Assembly (NCBI RefSeq): GCF_001507665.1
Contig: NZ_CP013910.1
Span: forward strand, 251,501-315,500
Direction: 5' to 3'
Origin: Deinococcus actinosclerus
GTDB lineage: Bacteria; Deinococcota; Deinococci; Deinococcales; Deinococcaceae
DNA: 64,000 nt
The notes under the pieces are model-generated. The model saw nothing but the letters and a program-made list of their open reading frames with translations. It had not been told where the DNA came from and ran no database searches. Below are positions 7,569-17,578 of the stretch, one piece after another. Both the position numbers and the translations under genes were made by a program. The first letter of the stretch is position 1. Each line of letters starts with the position of its first letter.

Positions 7569-8088
7569 GGGCGTGCAGCCACGTCAGGATGCCGGGCAGT
7601 GCGTCGTGCTGGGTGGTGTCCACGGTCAGGCAGGGGGCGTCGCCCAGGTCGAGTGGCGTCCAGCAGCAGTGGGCAGGCAGGGTCGCGTACTCCATCGGAA
7701 GGTCAATCCCGGGCCGGCGGCACGACGCCACCCGCGCGTCGTGCCGCGCCTGGAGGACGTCCACAGGCGCTTGGCAGAACACCTGCGCGACCCTCGCCCC
7801 GTGGGTCTTGGCAAGCGTGAGGATGTGCCTCTCGCTGACCCCGTGGTAGAAGTGCGATTCCAGCAGGGTATCCACACCAGCGGTGAGGGTGACGCCCGCG
7901 ACGTGCCACATCACGTCGAAGCTCAGGGGGCCGGAGACGTCCCGCGACAGGTCCGGCAGTCGGGCCAGCAGCAGGGCCTTGTATTCGTCCTTCGTCACGA
8001 ACGGCAGGTTCAGCGCGGCGGCCAGGCGCGCGCCCAGCGTGGATTTTCCGGAGGCGGGCAGGCCCGACACGATCAGCAGGAGTGGCAT
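7513..8088 (-). CDS. AAA_33/zeta-like P-loop kinase
   Basis: A 191-residue protein with Walker A LIVSGLPASGKSTLGARL at the N-terminus and a FVTKDEYKALLL segment where small-molecule kinases bind the acceptor. An ESHFYHG and a later QARHDARV arginine-rich lid are also visible. It probably phosphorylates a small metabolite or nucleotide. The ATG at 8088 is chosen because the upstream in-frame extension lacks kinase-fold character. No antitoxin neighbour is present, so a zeta-type toxin role is unsupported. The 3' end overlaps the hairpin of the opposite-strand RNA candidate. Confidence 0.75.
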   Translation of the reverse strand: MPLLLIVSGLPASGKSTLGARLAAALNLPFVTKDEYKALLLARLPDLSRDVSGPLSFDVMWHVAGVTLTAGVDTLLESHFYHGVSERHILTLAKTHGARVAQVFCQAPVDVLQARHDARVASCRRPGIDLPMEYATLPAHCCWTPLDLGDAPCLTVDTTQHDALPGILTWLHAQRESSPLRGCSDGADGLG

Positions 8089-8143
8089 GCGGGCCACGTT
8101 ACTACCGGTGCCGGGCCGCCGCGTCACACCTTGTGGGGACTCA

Positions 8144-8277
8144 CAGCGGTGTCCAGTTCCATTGAAGGGTCGACACCGCGCCCTTCAATGCCACTTCCAA
8201 CCGCTGATGTCACGGCATCTCGCTCCGCTCGGTTCAGATGTGCTGAGACGATCCATCAGCACATCTGAACACCGCTG
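8144..8277. repeat. Three-way-junction inverted repeat element
   Basis: Perfect outer arms CAGCGGTGT (8144-8152) and ACACCGCTG (8269-8277) enclose two perfect hairpins. These are ATTGAAGGG/CCCTTCAAT (8161-8169, 8181-8189, 11-nt loop) and a 14-bp GTTCAGATGTGCTG/CAGCACATCTGAAC (8232-8245, 8257-8270, 11-nt loop). The second hairpin overlaps the outer arm by 2 nt. No T tract follows. It sits directly after the LLM oxidoreductase stop codon and could act as a terminator, an mRNA stabiliser or a small mobile repeat. Confidence 0.7.
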
Positions 8278-9294
8278 TCAGCGCCAGCCCAGGCCCGGCG
8301 CGACGTGCGTGAGGATGCTCTCGATCAGGTGCGCGTTGTAGTCCACGCCCAGCTGGTTCGGGACGGTCAGCAGCAGCGTGTCCGCCTCCGCGATGGCCTC
8401 GTCCTGCCGCAGCTGCTCGATCAGGCGGTCCGGTTCGTCGGCGTAACTGCGGCCGAACACGGCGCGGTACTGGTCGATCACCCCGAACTGGTCCTGCCCA
8501 CCCTGCCGTCCGAAGTACATGCGGTCCTGGTCGTTCACGAGCGCGAAGATGCTGCGGCTGACCGACACGCGCCCCTCGCGGGCGTGCCCCGCCTCCTTCC
8601 ACGCCTCGCGGTACGCGCGGATCTGCTCGGCCTGCTGCACATGGAAGGGCTTGCCGTTCTCGTCCACCTTCAGGGTGGAACTCTGGAGGTTCATGCCCAT
8701 CTTCGCGGCCCATTCGGCGGTGGCGTTCGACGCGGCGCCCCACCAGATGCGGTCGCGCAGGCCCGCCGAGTACGGCTCCAGCCGCAGCAGACCGGGCGGG
8801 TTCGGGAACATCGGGCGGGGGTTGGGCTGCGCGAAGCCTTTGCCCTCGATCATGTCGAGGAACACCTCGGCGTGCCGCCGCGCCATGTCCGCTTCCGTCT
8901 CGCCGGGGGCGGGCGCGTATCCGAAGTGCCGCCACCCGTCGATCACCTGTTCCGGCGAGCCCCGGCTGATGCCCAGCTGCAGGCGCCCGCCGGAGATCAG
9001 GTCGGCGGAACCGGCATCCTCGGCCATGTACAGCGGGTTCTCGTAGCGCATGTCGATCACGCCGGTGCCCAGCTCGATGCGGTTGGTCTTCGCGCCCATC
9101 GCGGCCAGCAGCGGGAACGGCGAGCCCAGCTGCTGCGCGAAGTGATGCACGCGCACGTACGCGCCGTCCGCGCCCAGTTCCTCGGCGGCGACCGCCAGCT
9201 CGATGGTCTGGTGCAGCACATCCGCCGCCGAGCGCGTGCCGGACTGCGGGGACGGATTCCAGTGCCCGAACGAGAGAAAGCCGATCTTCTTCAT
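8278..9294 (-). CDS. LLM-class flavin-dependent oxidoreductase
   Basis: A 338-residue TIM-barrel enzyme of the luciferase-like monooxygenase class. It would use reduced FMN or F420 to oxidise an unknown substrate. N-terminal MKKIGFLSFGHWNP, the ELGADGAYVRVHHF strand-loop, IELGTGVIDMRYENPLYMAEDAGSA and GGRLQLGISRGSPEQV match the family. The ATG at 9294 is preferred to the one at 9300 because the fold begins at KKIGFL. It is a single gene whose 3' end abuts the folded repeat at 8144-8277. Substrate and cofactor are not readable from sequence. Confidence 0.85.
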   Translation of the reverse strand: MKKIGFLSFGHWNPSPQSGTRSAADVLHQTIELAVAAEELGADGAYVRVHHFAQQLGSPFPLLAAMGAKTNRIELGTGVIDMRYENPLYMAEDAGSADLISGGRLQLGISRGSPEQVIDGWRHFGYAPAPGETEADMARRHAEVFLDMIEGKGFAQPNPRPMFPNPPGLLRLEPYSAGLRDRIWWGAASNATAEWAAKMGMNLQSSTLKVDENGKPFHVQQAEQIRAYREAWKEAGHAREGRVSVSRSIFALVNDQDRMYFGRQGGQDQFGVIDQYRAVFGRSYADEPDRLIEQLRQDEAIAEADTLLLTVPNQLGVDYNAHLIESILTHVAPGLGWR

Positions 9295-9406
9295 GCCCAC
9301 AGGCTAGCGCGGACGGTTGAAAAAGTAAAGCGGTTTGGTATGTAAATCTAAATGGACATGCGCCCTGTGTCGGATTCCAGCATCCGGCTCACTGACTTCC
9401 ATAGAA

Positions 9407-9441
9407 GAAAGCCGGAGCATCACGCCCCGGCTTTCCCTATT
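9407..9441 (-). terminator. Terminator of the groESL operon
   Basis: On the minus strand GGAAAGCCGG...CCGGCTTTCTTCT forms a hairpin about 85 bp after the groEL stop, with a pyrimidine-rich tail. Confidence 0.7.
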
Positions 9442-9524
9442 TCAGCCTTCTGCGTTTCTGGTGGCCTCAGACTCGGGGGCGGCCCCTCGTCTTTCTTGAC
9501 CAGTCAGCGCAGGAGTTACTGCTC

Positions 9525-11195
<1,671 letters not shown>

Positions 11196-11213
11196 TCAGA
11201 GTGGGGGGTGTTG

Positions 11214-11276
11214 CACGCCTCTCCCCTTGTGGGAGAGGGGGAGCCGCGAAGCGGCGGGGGTGAGGGGGCGGGCGGT
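11214..11276 (-). repeat. GC-rich intercistronic hairpin between groES and groEL
   Basis: On the plus strand CTCCCCTTGTGGGAGAGGGGGAG is followed by CCGCGAAGCGGCGG, giving two adjacent hairpins inside the 141-bp groES-groEL gap. There is no T tract, so read-through is expected. It may be an RNA-processing or stabilising element or a small dispersed repeat. Confidence 0.45.
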
Positions 11277-11303
11277 CAGGCCAGCTGGTCCCTCACGGCT
11301 GGT

Positions 11304-11591
11304 TTACTCGACGATCGCGAGGATGTCGCGTTCGCTGAGGAGGCTGTAGTTCTTGCCTTCGAGGCTGACTTCGGTGCCGCCGTACTTGGCGAAGTACACG
11401 GTGTCGCCTTCCTTGACGTCCAGCGCCACGCGGGTGCCGTTGTCGAGCATCTTGCCGTTGCCGACGGCGATGACCTTGCCGCGCTGGCTCTTCTCTTTGG
11501 CGCTGTCGGGGACGTACAGGCCGCCGGCGGTCTTCTGCTCGGCTTCCTCGATGATTTCAACCAGAACGCGGTCACCTAGTGGTTTCAGCAT
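11304..11591 (-). CDS. groES: Co-chaperonin GroES (Hsp10)
   Basis: A 95-residue lid subunit of the GroEL chamber. [19 protein letters not shown], the mobile-loop region [15 protein letters not shown] and [24 protein letters not shown] are all conserved. A strong AAGGAGG ribosome site precedes the ATG. It is first in the groESL operon, with the promoter at 11665-11694 and a ~70-nt leader. No CIRCE element (TTAGCACTC-N9-GAGTGCTAA) is visible, so HrcA control is not supported. Confidence 0.97.
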   Translation of the reverse strand: MLKPLGDRVLVEIIEEAEQKTAGGLYVPDSAKEKSQRGKVIAVGNGKMLDNGTRVALDVKEGDTVYFAKYGGTEVSLEGKNYSLLSERDILAIVE

Positions 11592-11664
11592 GTTGTGTCC
11601 TCCTTGAATGGGGTGGGCCTCGGCAGGGGGCCGGGGTTCCCGGCTTTTTGCCGTTCCGCACGCA

Positions 11665-11694
11665 AGAATAGGGCTGTACTGGAAGAAATGTCAA
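11665..11694 (-). promoter_or_regulatory. groESL promoter
   Basis: On the minus strand TTGACA (11689-11694) and TATTCT (11665-11670) are separated by 18 bp, a near-consensus housekeeping-type promoter. An imperfect dyad GTGGTGCGC...GCGCCAGCAC lies just upstream at about 11720-11744 and might bind a regulator. Confidence 0.7.
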
Positions 11695-11763
11695 ACTTCA
11701 GAATCCGACAATCTGAGCGTGGTGCGCTCAAGGTGCGCCAGCACGCGGATTCCACATATCCGC

Positions 11764-11791
11764 TTGCCACGTATATCTCTGAACGTATATA
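11764..11791 (+). promoter_or_regulatory. Promoter with twin ACGTATAT repeats upstream of the GGDEF-RHH gene
   Basis: TTGCCA (11764-11769) and TATATA (11786-11791) form a possible promoter with 16-bp spacing. The direct repeat ACGTATAT occurs at 11769-11776 and 11783-11790, 14 bp apart, covering the spacer and -10. This is a plausible operator for the downstream ribbon-helix-helix protein. Confidence 0.5.
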
Positions 11792-11850
11792 TGTAAAGTG
11801 AACATACGCCCTGCTTCCCACCTCGCCGCCGCCCCGGAGGACCCCTGCCC

Positions 11851-12456
11851 ATGCCGCGCCCCACCATCCTGACCCGCGCCGACTTCGAGACCGCCTTCGA
11901 CGCCCTCCGGGGCGCCCCGCTGACCCTGGCCGTGCTGGACCTCGACCACTTCAAGAGCCTCAACGACACGCTCGGGCACGCCGAGGGCGACCGCGTGCTG
12001 CGCGGCGTGGAACGCCTGCTGTCCGGCAGCCTCCCCACCGGCAGCGTCATCGGGCGCATCGGCGGGGACGAGTACGCCGCCATCCTCCCCGAGACGGCCG
12101 CCGAGACCGCCCTGATCCTCCTGGACGAGGTTATCCGGCACTTCCACATTCACCGCGACCCGCAGTGGCCGCGCGGCCTGGGCCTCAGCGTCGGGCTGGC
12201 CGCGCGGCCCGCGCACGCCAGCACCTACGACGACCTCAAGCGCGCCGCCGACGAGGCCATGATCCGCGCCAAACGCGAGGGCCGCGGCCGCGCGTGCATC
12301 TACGTGGAAAGCAAGATGGTCCTGAAAAGCAACTACTACCCCAAGAGCCAGCTCGAACGCCTCGCCAAACTGTCCGGCGCGCTGGGCCGCACCGAGGCCA
12401 GCCTGCTGCGCGAGGCGCTGGACGACCTGATCGAGAAGAACCGGGGCGAACTGTGA
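11851..12456 (+). CDS. Diguanylate cyclase (GGDEF) fused to a ribbon-helix-helix DNA-binding domain
   Basis: A 201-residue soluble protein. Residues ~22-155 form a GGDEF domain: [22 protein letters not shown], then GGDEY at 71-75 with both catalytic acids. No RxxD inhibitory site lies in front of it. Residues ~156-201 ([19 protein letters not shown], then [18 protein letters not shown]) look like a CopG/Arc-type ribbon-helix-helix DNA-binding domain. The combination suggests a regulator that makes or senses c-di-GMP or GTP while bound to DNA. GGAGGA precedes the ATG. The stop overlaps the next gene (GTGA), so it heads a coupled four-gene operon. Direct repeats in its promoter suggest autoregulation. 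Confidence 0.8.
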   Translation: MPRPTILTRADFETAFDALRGAPLTLAVLDLDHFKSLNDTLGHAEGDRVLRGVERLLSGSLPTGSVIGRIGGDEYAAILPETAAETALILLDEVIRHFHIHRDPQWPRGLGLSVGLAARPAHASTYDDLKRAADEAMIRAKREGRGRACIYVESKMVLKSNYYPKSQLERLAKLSGALGRTEASLLREALDDLIEKNRGEL

Positions 12457-13121
12457 GCGGGGGTGTGGGCGGTGGGGCGTGGGCCGTGGGAGGCGAGGCC
12501 GGGGCACCCGGCGCGGGCTGGCACGCGGCCCTGTCGGAGGCGTGGGACGCCTACTGTTCGGGGTCGCTGCCCATCGGGGCGTGCGTGATTGACGCCACTG
12601 GGACCGTGATCGCGCGGGGGCGCAACCGCCTGAACGAGCCGCGCGGCGTGGCGGGCGTGATCAGCGGCTCAGACCTGGCGCACGCGGAGATCAACGCGCT
12701 GCTGGCCCTGCAAGGCACGCCCCGCCCGGACTGCTACGGGTGGACGGTCCTGACGACCGTGCAGCCCTGCCCGCAGTGTGCCGGGGCGATCGCCATGAGC
12801 GGCCTGCGCGGCGTGGCGTACGCGGCGGCAGACCCGTGGGCGGGCTGCACGCACCTGCTGACCCATGACCCGTACGTGTCCCGCAAGCGCATCCGCGTGG
12901 AGCGCGCCCCGGCGGACGTGCAGCGCGCGGCGCTGCGGCTGATGCTGCACGCCCTGCTGGACGAACTTCAGACGGGTGGGAGCCGCAACGTGCTGGACAG
13001 TTTCGACGCGGCGCACCCGCAGGACGTGGCCTTCGCGAAGGCGCTGCACGCCTCTAACACCCTGACGGCCCTGCGCGACCGCCGCGCCCCGCTGGCCGGG
13101 GCGCTGGCGGCGCTGGCATGA
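12453..13121 (+). CDS. CMP/dCMP-type nucleoside deaminase
   Basis: A zinc-dependent deaminase of the cytidine/tRNA-adenosine deaminase fold. The zinc site is complete: HAEINALLALQG supplies His and the proton-shuttling Glu, and PCPQCAGAIAMSGL supplies the two Cys. A ~70-residue C-terminal extension after the fold is unlike TadA. The substrate may be a damaged or modified base or nucleoside. The start is the GTG at 12453, which overlaps the upstream TGA (GTGA), and translation is probably coupled. The stop overlaps the next ATG (ATGA). Confidence 0.8.
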   Translation: MSGGVGGGAWAVGGEAGAPGAGWHAALSEAWDAYCSGSLPIGACVIDATGTVIARGRNRLNEPRGVAGVISGSDLAHAEINALLALQGTPRPDCYGWTVLTTVQPCPQCAGAIAMSGLRGVAYAAADPWAGCTHLLTHDPYVSRKRIRVERAPADVQRAALRLMLHALLDELQTGGSRNVLDSFDAAHPQDVAFAKALHASNTLTALRDRRAPLAGALAALA

Positions 13122-14080
13122 CCCGCTCCGCCTTCATCGACCTGTCCCCCAGCCTGGACCGGGTGGGCCGCGCCTGCGCGTGGATCGAACGCGAGGACGG
13201 CTTCGTCCTGATGACCGGCCTGGAGTGGGGCGGCTGGACGCTGCCGGGCGGCGGCATCCACCCCGGCGAGACGCCCGAGGTGGCGGCGGCCCGTGAGGCG
13301 TGGGAGGAGGCGGGCGCGCGCGCCGAGGTCGCGGGCGACCCGTTCCCGATCGTGGGGGTCAGTGGCGCCCCGAGCGTCTGCGTGCCCCTGCACCTGACCC
13401 GCCTGGAACCCAGCCCGGAGGGCCGCCCCGTCGCGTGGGTGGATCCCCGCTCGCTGCCGTGGGCGGAGGATCACCAGCTGCGCCAAGGTCTCGCGGCGCG
13501 CGGGCAGACGCCGGCGCACCTGCTGGCCCCGCCCCTCGTACAGACGGCCGTGGACGCGGCGCAGACCGCCGGATTCACGCGCTCCTGCTCGCCGGAGGTG
13601 GGGGCGCTGCTGCGCACGCTGGCCGCCGCGCGGCCCGGTGGGCGACTGCTGGAACTCGGCACGGGCCTGGGCGTGGGCGCGGCATGGCTGCTCTCGGGCC
13701 TGCCCGATTCGGGACGGCTGCTGAGCGTGGACTGGGACGGCACGCGTGTGGGCCGGGCCTGGACGGTGCTGCGCGCCGATCCGCGCGTGCGGGTGCTGCT
13801 GGGCGACTGGCACGACGCGCTGCTGGAGGCCCCGTTCGACCTGATCTTCGCGGACTGCGCGGCGGCCAAGACCCCGGACACGCTGCCGGCCCTGGCGCGC
13901 GCCCTGCGGCCCGGCGGGACACTGATTCTGGACAACCTCACGCCCCGCGCCCGGCTGGACGGGGCGTGGCACGCGGGCGACCCGCTGCGCGACGCGGCAT
14001 TCACGCACCCGCAGCTCTGCGTGAGCGAGGTGCAGGTCAGCTCCCGCGAGTGCGTCCTCCTCGCCACGAGGACCACGTGA
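13118..14080 (+). CDS. Nudix hydrolase fused to a class I SAM-dependent methyltransferase
   Basis: A 320-residue two-domain protein. Residues ~15-130 are a Nudix domain with a complete box (G45-x5-E51-x7-R59 E60 AW E63 E64 A G66) and [12 protein letters not shown]. After a linker, residues ~150-320 form a methyltransferase: glycine motif [48 protein letters not shown] and GGTLILDNL, like O-methyltransferase family 3. The fusion suggests sequential hydrolysis and methylation, or two linked house-cleaning functions; substrates are unknown. It is the third gene of the coupled operon, sharing 4 bp with each neighbour. Confidence 0.85.
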   Translation: MTRSAFIDLSPSLDRVGRACAWIEREDGFVLMTGLEWGGWTLPGGGIHPGETPEVAAAREAWEEAGARAEVAGDPFPIVGVSGAPSVCVPLHLTRLEPSPEGRPVAWVDPRSLPWAEDHQLRQGLAARGQTPAHLLAPPLVQTAVDAAQTAGFTRSCSPEVGALLRTLAAARPGGRLLELGTGLGVGAAWLLSGLPDSGRLLSVDWDGTRVGRAWTVLRADPRVRVLLGDWHDALLEAPFDLIFADCAAAKTPDTLPALARALRPGGTLILDNLTPRARLDGAWHAGDPLRDAAFTHPQLCVSEVQVSSRECVLLATRTT

Positions 14081-14682
14081 CCGGCGAGCTGCACCTGACC
14101 ATCCTGCGTCACGGCCGCAGCCGCGCCGACGACGAGAACGTCCACGAGGGCACCTGCGACAGTCCCCTGACCCCGGCCGGGGAGGCGCAGGCGGCGGCGC
14201 TGGCCACGTACTGGCAGGCGCACCCGCCGGGGTTCAACCGGGCGTACACCTCCACGCTGGCCCGGGCGCACGACACCGCCCGCATCGTCACGGACGCGCT
14301 GGGCGTCCCGCTGACCCCCACCGACCTCCTGCGGGAATGGGACAACGGCCCGCTGGCCGGGATGGGCCGCGAGGAGGCCCTGGCGCGCTACCCCATTCCC
14401 GCGTTCCGGCACGACCTCGACCCGTTCACCCCGGACGGCGGCGAGTCGCAGGCGGCCATCCGCGCCCGCGCTCTGCACGCCCTGGAACTCGTCTGGCAGG
14501 GCGGCGGGCAGCGCGTGCTGGTCGTCACGCACGGTGGCTTCGGGAACAGCCTGCTGCGCGAACTGCTCGGCGCCTCGCGCGGGTGGGTCGCGTTCGGGGA
14601 CACCGCCTTCGCCACGCTGCGCCTCAGCCGGGGCCACCACACGGCCGTGCTGACCGGGGTGAACCTCGACCCGCACCTCTAA
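14077..14682 (+). CDS. Histidine phosphatase (phosphoglycerate-mutase-like) family protein
   Basis: A 201-residue branch 1 histidine phosphatase. [14 protein letters not shown] contains the RHG phosphohistidine motif near residue 11, followed by [15 protein letters not shown] and a second catalytic stretch [17 protein letters not shown]. It would dephosphorylate a small phosphate ester. The GTG at 14077 overlaps the preceding TGA and fixes the start. It ends the four-gene operon with the GGDEF-RHH, deaminase and Nudix-methyltransferase genes, a set that looks aimed at nucleotides. Confidence 0.85.
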   Translation: MTGELHLTILRHGRSRADDENVHEGTCDSPLTPAGEAQAAALATYWQAHPPGFNRAYTSTLARAHDTARIVTDALGVPLTPTDLLREWDNGPLAGMGREEALARYPIPAFRHDLDPFTPDGGESQAAIRARALHALELVWQGGGQRVLVVTHGGFGNSLLRELLGASRGWVAFGDTAFATLRLSRGHHTAVLTGVNLDPHL

Positions 14683-14717
14683 AGTCTTCCGCAGGGTGAG
14701 CGCCCGGGGGGCGCGCG

Positions 14718-14723
14718 TACACT
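14718..14723 (+). promoter_or_regulatory. -10 box TACACT of the permease gene
   Basis: TACACT ends 7 nt before the GTG start at 14731. This predicts a leaderless mRNA and supports the GTG start. Confidence 0.5.
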
Positions 14724-14730
14724 CCGTGAC

Positions 14731-16911
14731 GTGACCCCGCCCATCCCGAATCGATCGCCGTTCATGCGCTGGTTCCTGGAAACCGGCCAGCCCGAACCGG
14801 AAGGCTTCTACGAGCAGGAGCGTCCCGAGACCCAGCAGCACACGCAGCCCTGGTGGAAGGTGATGTGCCTGACCGGAGTGGACTACTTCAGCACCCTGGG
14901 CTACCAGCCGGGCATCGCGGCGCTCGCGGCAGGGGCCCTCGCGCCGGTGGCGACGCTGGTCCTCGTGCTGGTGACCCTCTTCGGGGCGCTGCCCATGTAC
15001 CGCCGCGTGGCGCAGGAGAGCCCGCACGGGGACGGCAGCCTGAGCATGCTCGAGCGGCTCCTGAACTACTGGCCCAGCAAGCTGCTGGTGCTGGCCCTGA
15101 TCGGCTTCGTCGCCACGGGCTTCGTGATCACCATCACGCTCTCGGCGGCGGATGCCAGCGCTCACCTGATCGAGAACCCGTTCCTGAAAACGGCACTCGA
15201 CGGACGCGAGGTGCCCATCACGCTGGGACTGATCGCGCTGCTCGCCGCCGTGTTCCTCAAGGGCTTCAAGGAGGCCATCGGGATCGCGGTGGTCATCGTG
15301 GCCGCGTACCTGACCCTCAGCCTGATCGTGGTGGGGCACGGCGCGGCCGAGGTGTTCACGCATCCCACCCTCCTGGGCGGCTGGTGGGACGCCCTTATAC
15401 GCGCCTACACCAGCCCGCTGGCCCTGATCGGCGCGGCGCTGCTGGTGTTCCCCGCGCTGGCGCTGGGCCTGTCGGGCTTCGAGACGGGCGTGGTCGTCAT
15501 GCCCCTCGTGAAGGGCGACCCGACCGATACGCCGCAGCGGCCCGCCGGGCGCATCCGCAACGCGAAGAAACTGCTCACCACCGCCGCCCTGATCATGAGC
15601 GTCCTGCTGATCGGCTCGTCCCTGATCACGACCCTCCTGATTCCCCGGCACGAGTTCTGGGCGGCGACCAGCGTCACGCGCGAGGTCAGCAGCGCCGACC
15701 TGACGGCGGGCCGCGCGGTCGTGAACGTCCCCCTGGACAGCCAGACCCGCCCGCGCGAGGTGTACGCCCTGACCCTCCCCGCCGGGCGCAGCGGCACGTA
15801 CGTCGTGCAGGCCGATACCGTGGGCGGGCGGGTGCCGATCACCGTGACCGTCCGGCCCGGCGGGAGTGCCGCCACCGTCACGGTCGTCACCCCGCCCGGC
15901 GAGGCGAACGGGCGCGCCCTGGCGTACCTGGCCCACGAGCGGCTCGGCGAGGGCTTCGGCACGGCGTACGACATCAGCACCATCCTGATCCTGTGGTTCG
16001 CCGGCGCGTCCGCCATGGCGGGGCTGCTGAACATCGTGCCGCGTTACCTGCCCCGCTACGGCATGGCGCCCGACTGGGCGCGCGCCACGCGGCCCCTCGT
16101 GCTGATCTTCACGCTGATCGCCGCGGGTGTCACCCTGGCGTTCCAGGCGAACGTGGACGCCCAGGCCGGGGCGTACGCGACCGGCGTGCTGGCCCTGATG
16201 ACCTCGGCGGCCGTCGCGGTGTTCCTCACCGAACTGAGGCGCGGGCACCGGGGCACGGCCGCGCTGTTCGCGCTCGTCAGCCTGATCTTCGTGTACACCA
16301 GCGCCGTCACCATCCGCGAGCGCCCCGAGGGCCTGTGGATCGCGCTGGCGTTCATCGCGGGCATCCTGGCCGTCAGCATCTGGTCGCGGATCGGGCGCAG
16401 CACCGAACTGCGCGTCTCGCGCGTGGTGCTCGACGAGCGTGCCGGGCAGCTCATCCGTGAGACCGCCGCGCGTGGCCTGCCGCTGCGCTTCATCGCCAAC
16501 CGCCTGAACGCCGGGGACACCGCCGAGTATCAGGAAAAAGCCCTTGAGGTGCGGCTGGACAACCACCTGCGCCCCAACGAGGCCGCGCTGTTCCTGGAAG
16601 TCGAGATCACCGACGCCAGCGAATTCCGCCCCCAGGTGGACGTGACCGGCGTGCAGGTCGGCGCGCACGGCATCCTGCGCGCCCGGGGCAGCTCGGTGCC
16701 GAACACGCTGGCCGCCGTGCTGCTGCACGTCCGCGACCTGACCGGCGTGCCGCCCCACGTGTACTTCGAGTGGAGCGAGAAGGGCCCCGCCCAGAACGCC
16801 CTGCGCTTCGTCCTGGCCGGCGAGGGCGACATTCCACCCCTCACGCGCGAGGTGCTGCGCGTCGCCGAGCGGAACGCCGCGCGCCGCCCACAGGTGCACG
16901 TCGGCGGGTAA
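14731..16911 (+). CDS. APC-family amino-acid/polyamine permease with C-terminal domain
   Basis: A 726-residue inner-membrane protein. After a ~45-residue charged N-terminus comes [25 protein letters not shown], a typical APC first helix, followed by about ten more helices. A soluble, beta-rich insert (about residues 310-400, [16 protein letters not shown]) precedes the last helices. About 190 C-terminal residues form a cytosolic domain. Its size is larger than usual for APC carriers (450-550). The substrate cannot be read. The gene is monocistronic with a leaderless-type promoter and a strong hairpin terminator at 16930-16965. Confidence 0.75.
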   Translation: MTPPIPNRSPFMRWFLETGQPEPEGFYEQERPETQQHTQPWWKVMCLTGVDYFSTLGYQPGIAALAAGALAPVATLVLVLVTLFGALPMYRRVAQESPHGDGSLSMLERLLNYWPSKLLVLALIGFVATGFVITITLSAADASAHLIENPFLKTALDGREVPITLGLIALLAAVFLKGFKEAIGIAVVIVAAYLTLSLIVVGHGAAEVFTHPTLLGGWWDALIRAYTSPLALIGAALLVFPALALGLSGFETGVVVMPLVKGDPTDTPQRPAGRIRNAKKLLTTAALIMSVLLIGSSLITTLLIPRHEFWAATSVTREVSSADLTAGRAVVNVPLDSQTRPREVYALTLPAGRSGTYVVQADTVGGRVPITVTVRPGGSAATVTVVTPPGEANGRALAYLAHERLGEGFGTAYDISTILILWFAGASAMAGLLNIVPRYLPRYGMAPDWARATRPLVLIFTLIAAGVTLAFQANVDAQAGAYATGVLALMTSAAVAVFLTELRRGHRGTAALFALVSLIFVYTSAVTIRERPEGLWIALAFIAGILAVSIWSRIGRSTELRVSRVVLDERAGQLIRETAARGLPLRFIANRLNAGDTAEYQEKALEVRLDNHLRPNEAALFLEVEITDASEFRPQVDVTGVQVGAHGILRARGSSVPNTLAAVLLHVRDLTGVPPHVYFEWSEKGPAQNALRFVLAGEGDIPPLTREVLRVAERNAARRPQVHVGG

Positions 16912-16929
16912 CGGCAGTCCGAACAGGGG

Positions 16930-16965
16930 GCCACTGTGGCCCCCCGTCTGTTCGCGCCATCCCCT
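16930..16965 (+). terminator. Terminator of the permease gene
   Basis: ACAGGGGGCCA..TGGCCCCCCGTCTGT is a near-perfect hairpin with a short CTG loop, about 10 bp after the stop codon. The tail is weak in T. Confidence 0.6.
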
Positions 16966-16985
16966 CCGCCCCGTACAGTGACCTC

Positions 16986-17534
16986 ATGCGCCACGACCTC
17001 ACCCTTGCGGACGGCCCGTACACCCTGCGCCCCCTGACCGACTCGGACATCACGCCGCTGCTGGCGCTGGCCGCCGCGCACGAGGCCGAGTATGCCCGCA
17101 TGGGGACGTTTCCCACCCAGGAGCGCTACTACACCGGCGCGCTGGAGGCCGGCGACCAGATGCCCTTCGTGACACTCGTGAACGGCGAACTCGCGGGTGC
17201 CACCCGATTCATGGAGATGCGACCGAACCACCGCCGCCTGGAGATCGGCAGCACATGGCTGGCCCCGGCGTTCATGCGCACGCCCGCGAACCGCACCTTC
17301 AAACGCCTGCTCCTCAACCACGCCTTCGGGCAGATGGGCGTGCTGCGCGTCGAGATCAAGACGGACATCCTGAACACCCGCAGCCAGCGCGCCATCGAGG
17401 GCCTCGGCGCTATGCGCGAGGGCGTCCTGCGCCAGCACATGCCCCGCCCGGACGGCACCCAGCGCGACACGGTCATGTACTCGATCATCGCGGAGGAATG
17501 GCCGCAGGTGCGCGCCGCGCTGCTGAACCGGTAG
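16986..17534 (+). CDS. RimJ/RimL-type GNAT acetyltransferase
   Basis: A 182-residue acetyl-CoA-dependent N-acetyltransferase. It has the RimJ/L pattern YTLRPLTDSDITPLLALAA, the RRLEIGSTWLAPAFMRTPANRTFKRLLL acetyl-CoA loop region, and VEIKTDILNTRSQRAIEGLGA, which is the classic C-terminal half of motif A/B. Targets may be protein N-termini, amino acids or small amines. TACAGT lies 6 nt before the ATG at 16986, so the earlier in-frame region is not coding and the transcript is probably leaderless. It converges on the GH3 gene. Confidence 0.85.
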   Translation: MRHDLTLADGPYTLRPLTDSDITPLLALAAAHEAEYARMGTFPTQERYYTGALEAGDQMPFVTLVNGELAGATRFMEMRPNHRRLEIGSTWLAPAFMRTPANRTFKRLLLNHAFGQMGVLRVEIKTDILNTRSQRAIEGLGAMREGVLRQHMPRPDGTQRDTVMYSIIAEEWPQVRAALLNR

Positions 17535-17578
17535 GCGGAGGCGGCCCCAGGTGATCAGGGGGTCGCGTCCGTCATCCG

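Noticed and set aside
7362..7820. 152-codon plus-strand ORF over the RNA candidate
   Set aside because: It runs through the terminator hairpin and antisense to the kinase gene, has no ribosome site, and shows no motif.
6381..8088. Toxin-antitoxin system (zeta-like kinases)
   Set aside because: Both P-loop kinases lack an adjacent small antitoxin gene, and the CPT-like one matches a phosphotransferase family.
11695..11760. CIRCE element or HrcA control of groESL
   Set aside because: The TTAGCACTC-N9-GAGTGCTAA pattern is absent; only an imperfect GTGGTGCGC dyad is present.
13471..16899. Very long minus-strand ORF of 1142 codons
   Set aside because: It lies antisense to the histidine phosphatase and permease genes. 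Its Gly/Arg/His/Gln/Val-rich composition with no motif is the usual shadow of a high-GC gene.
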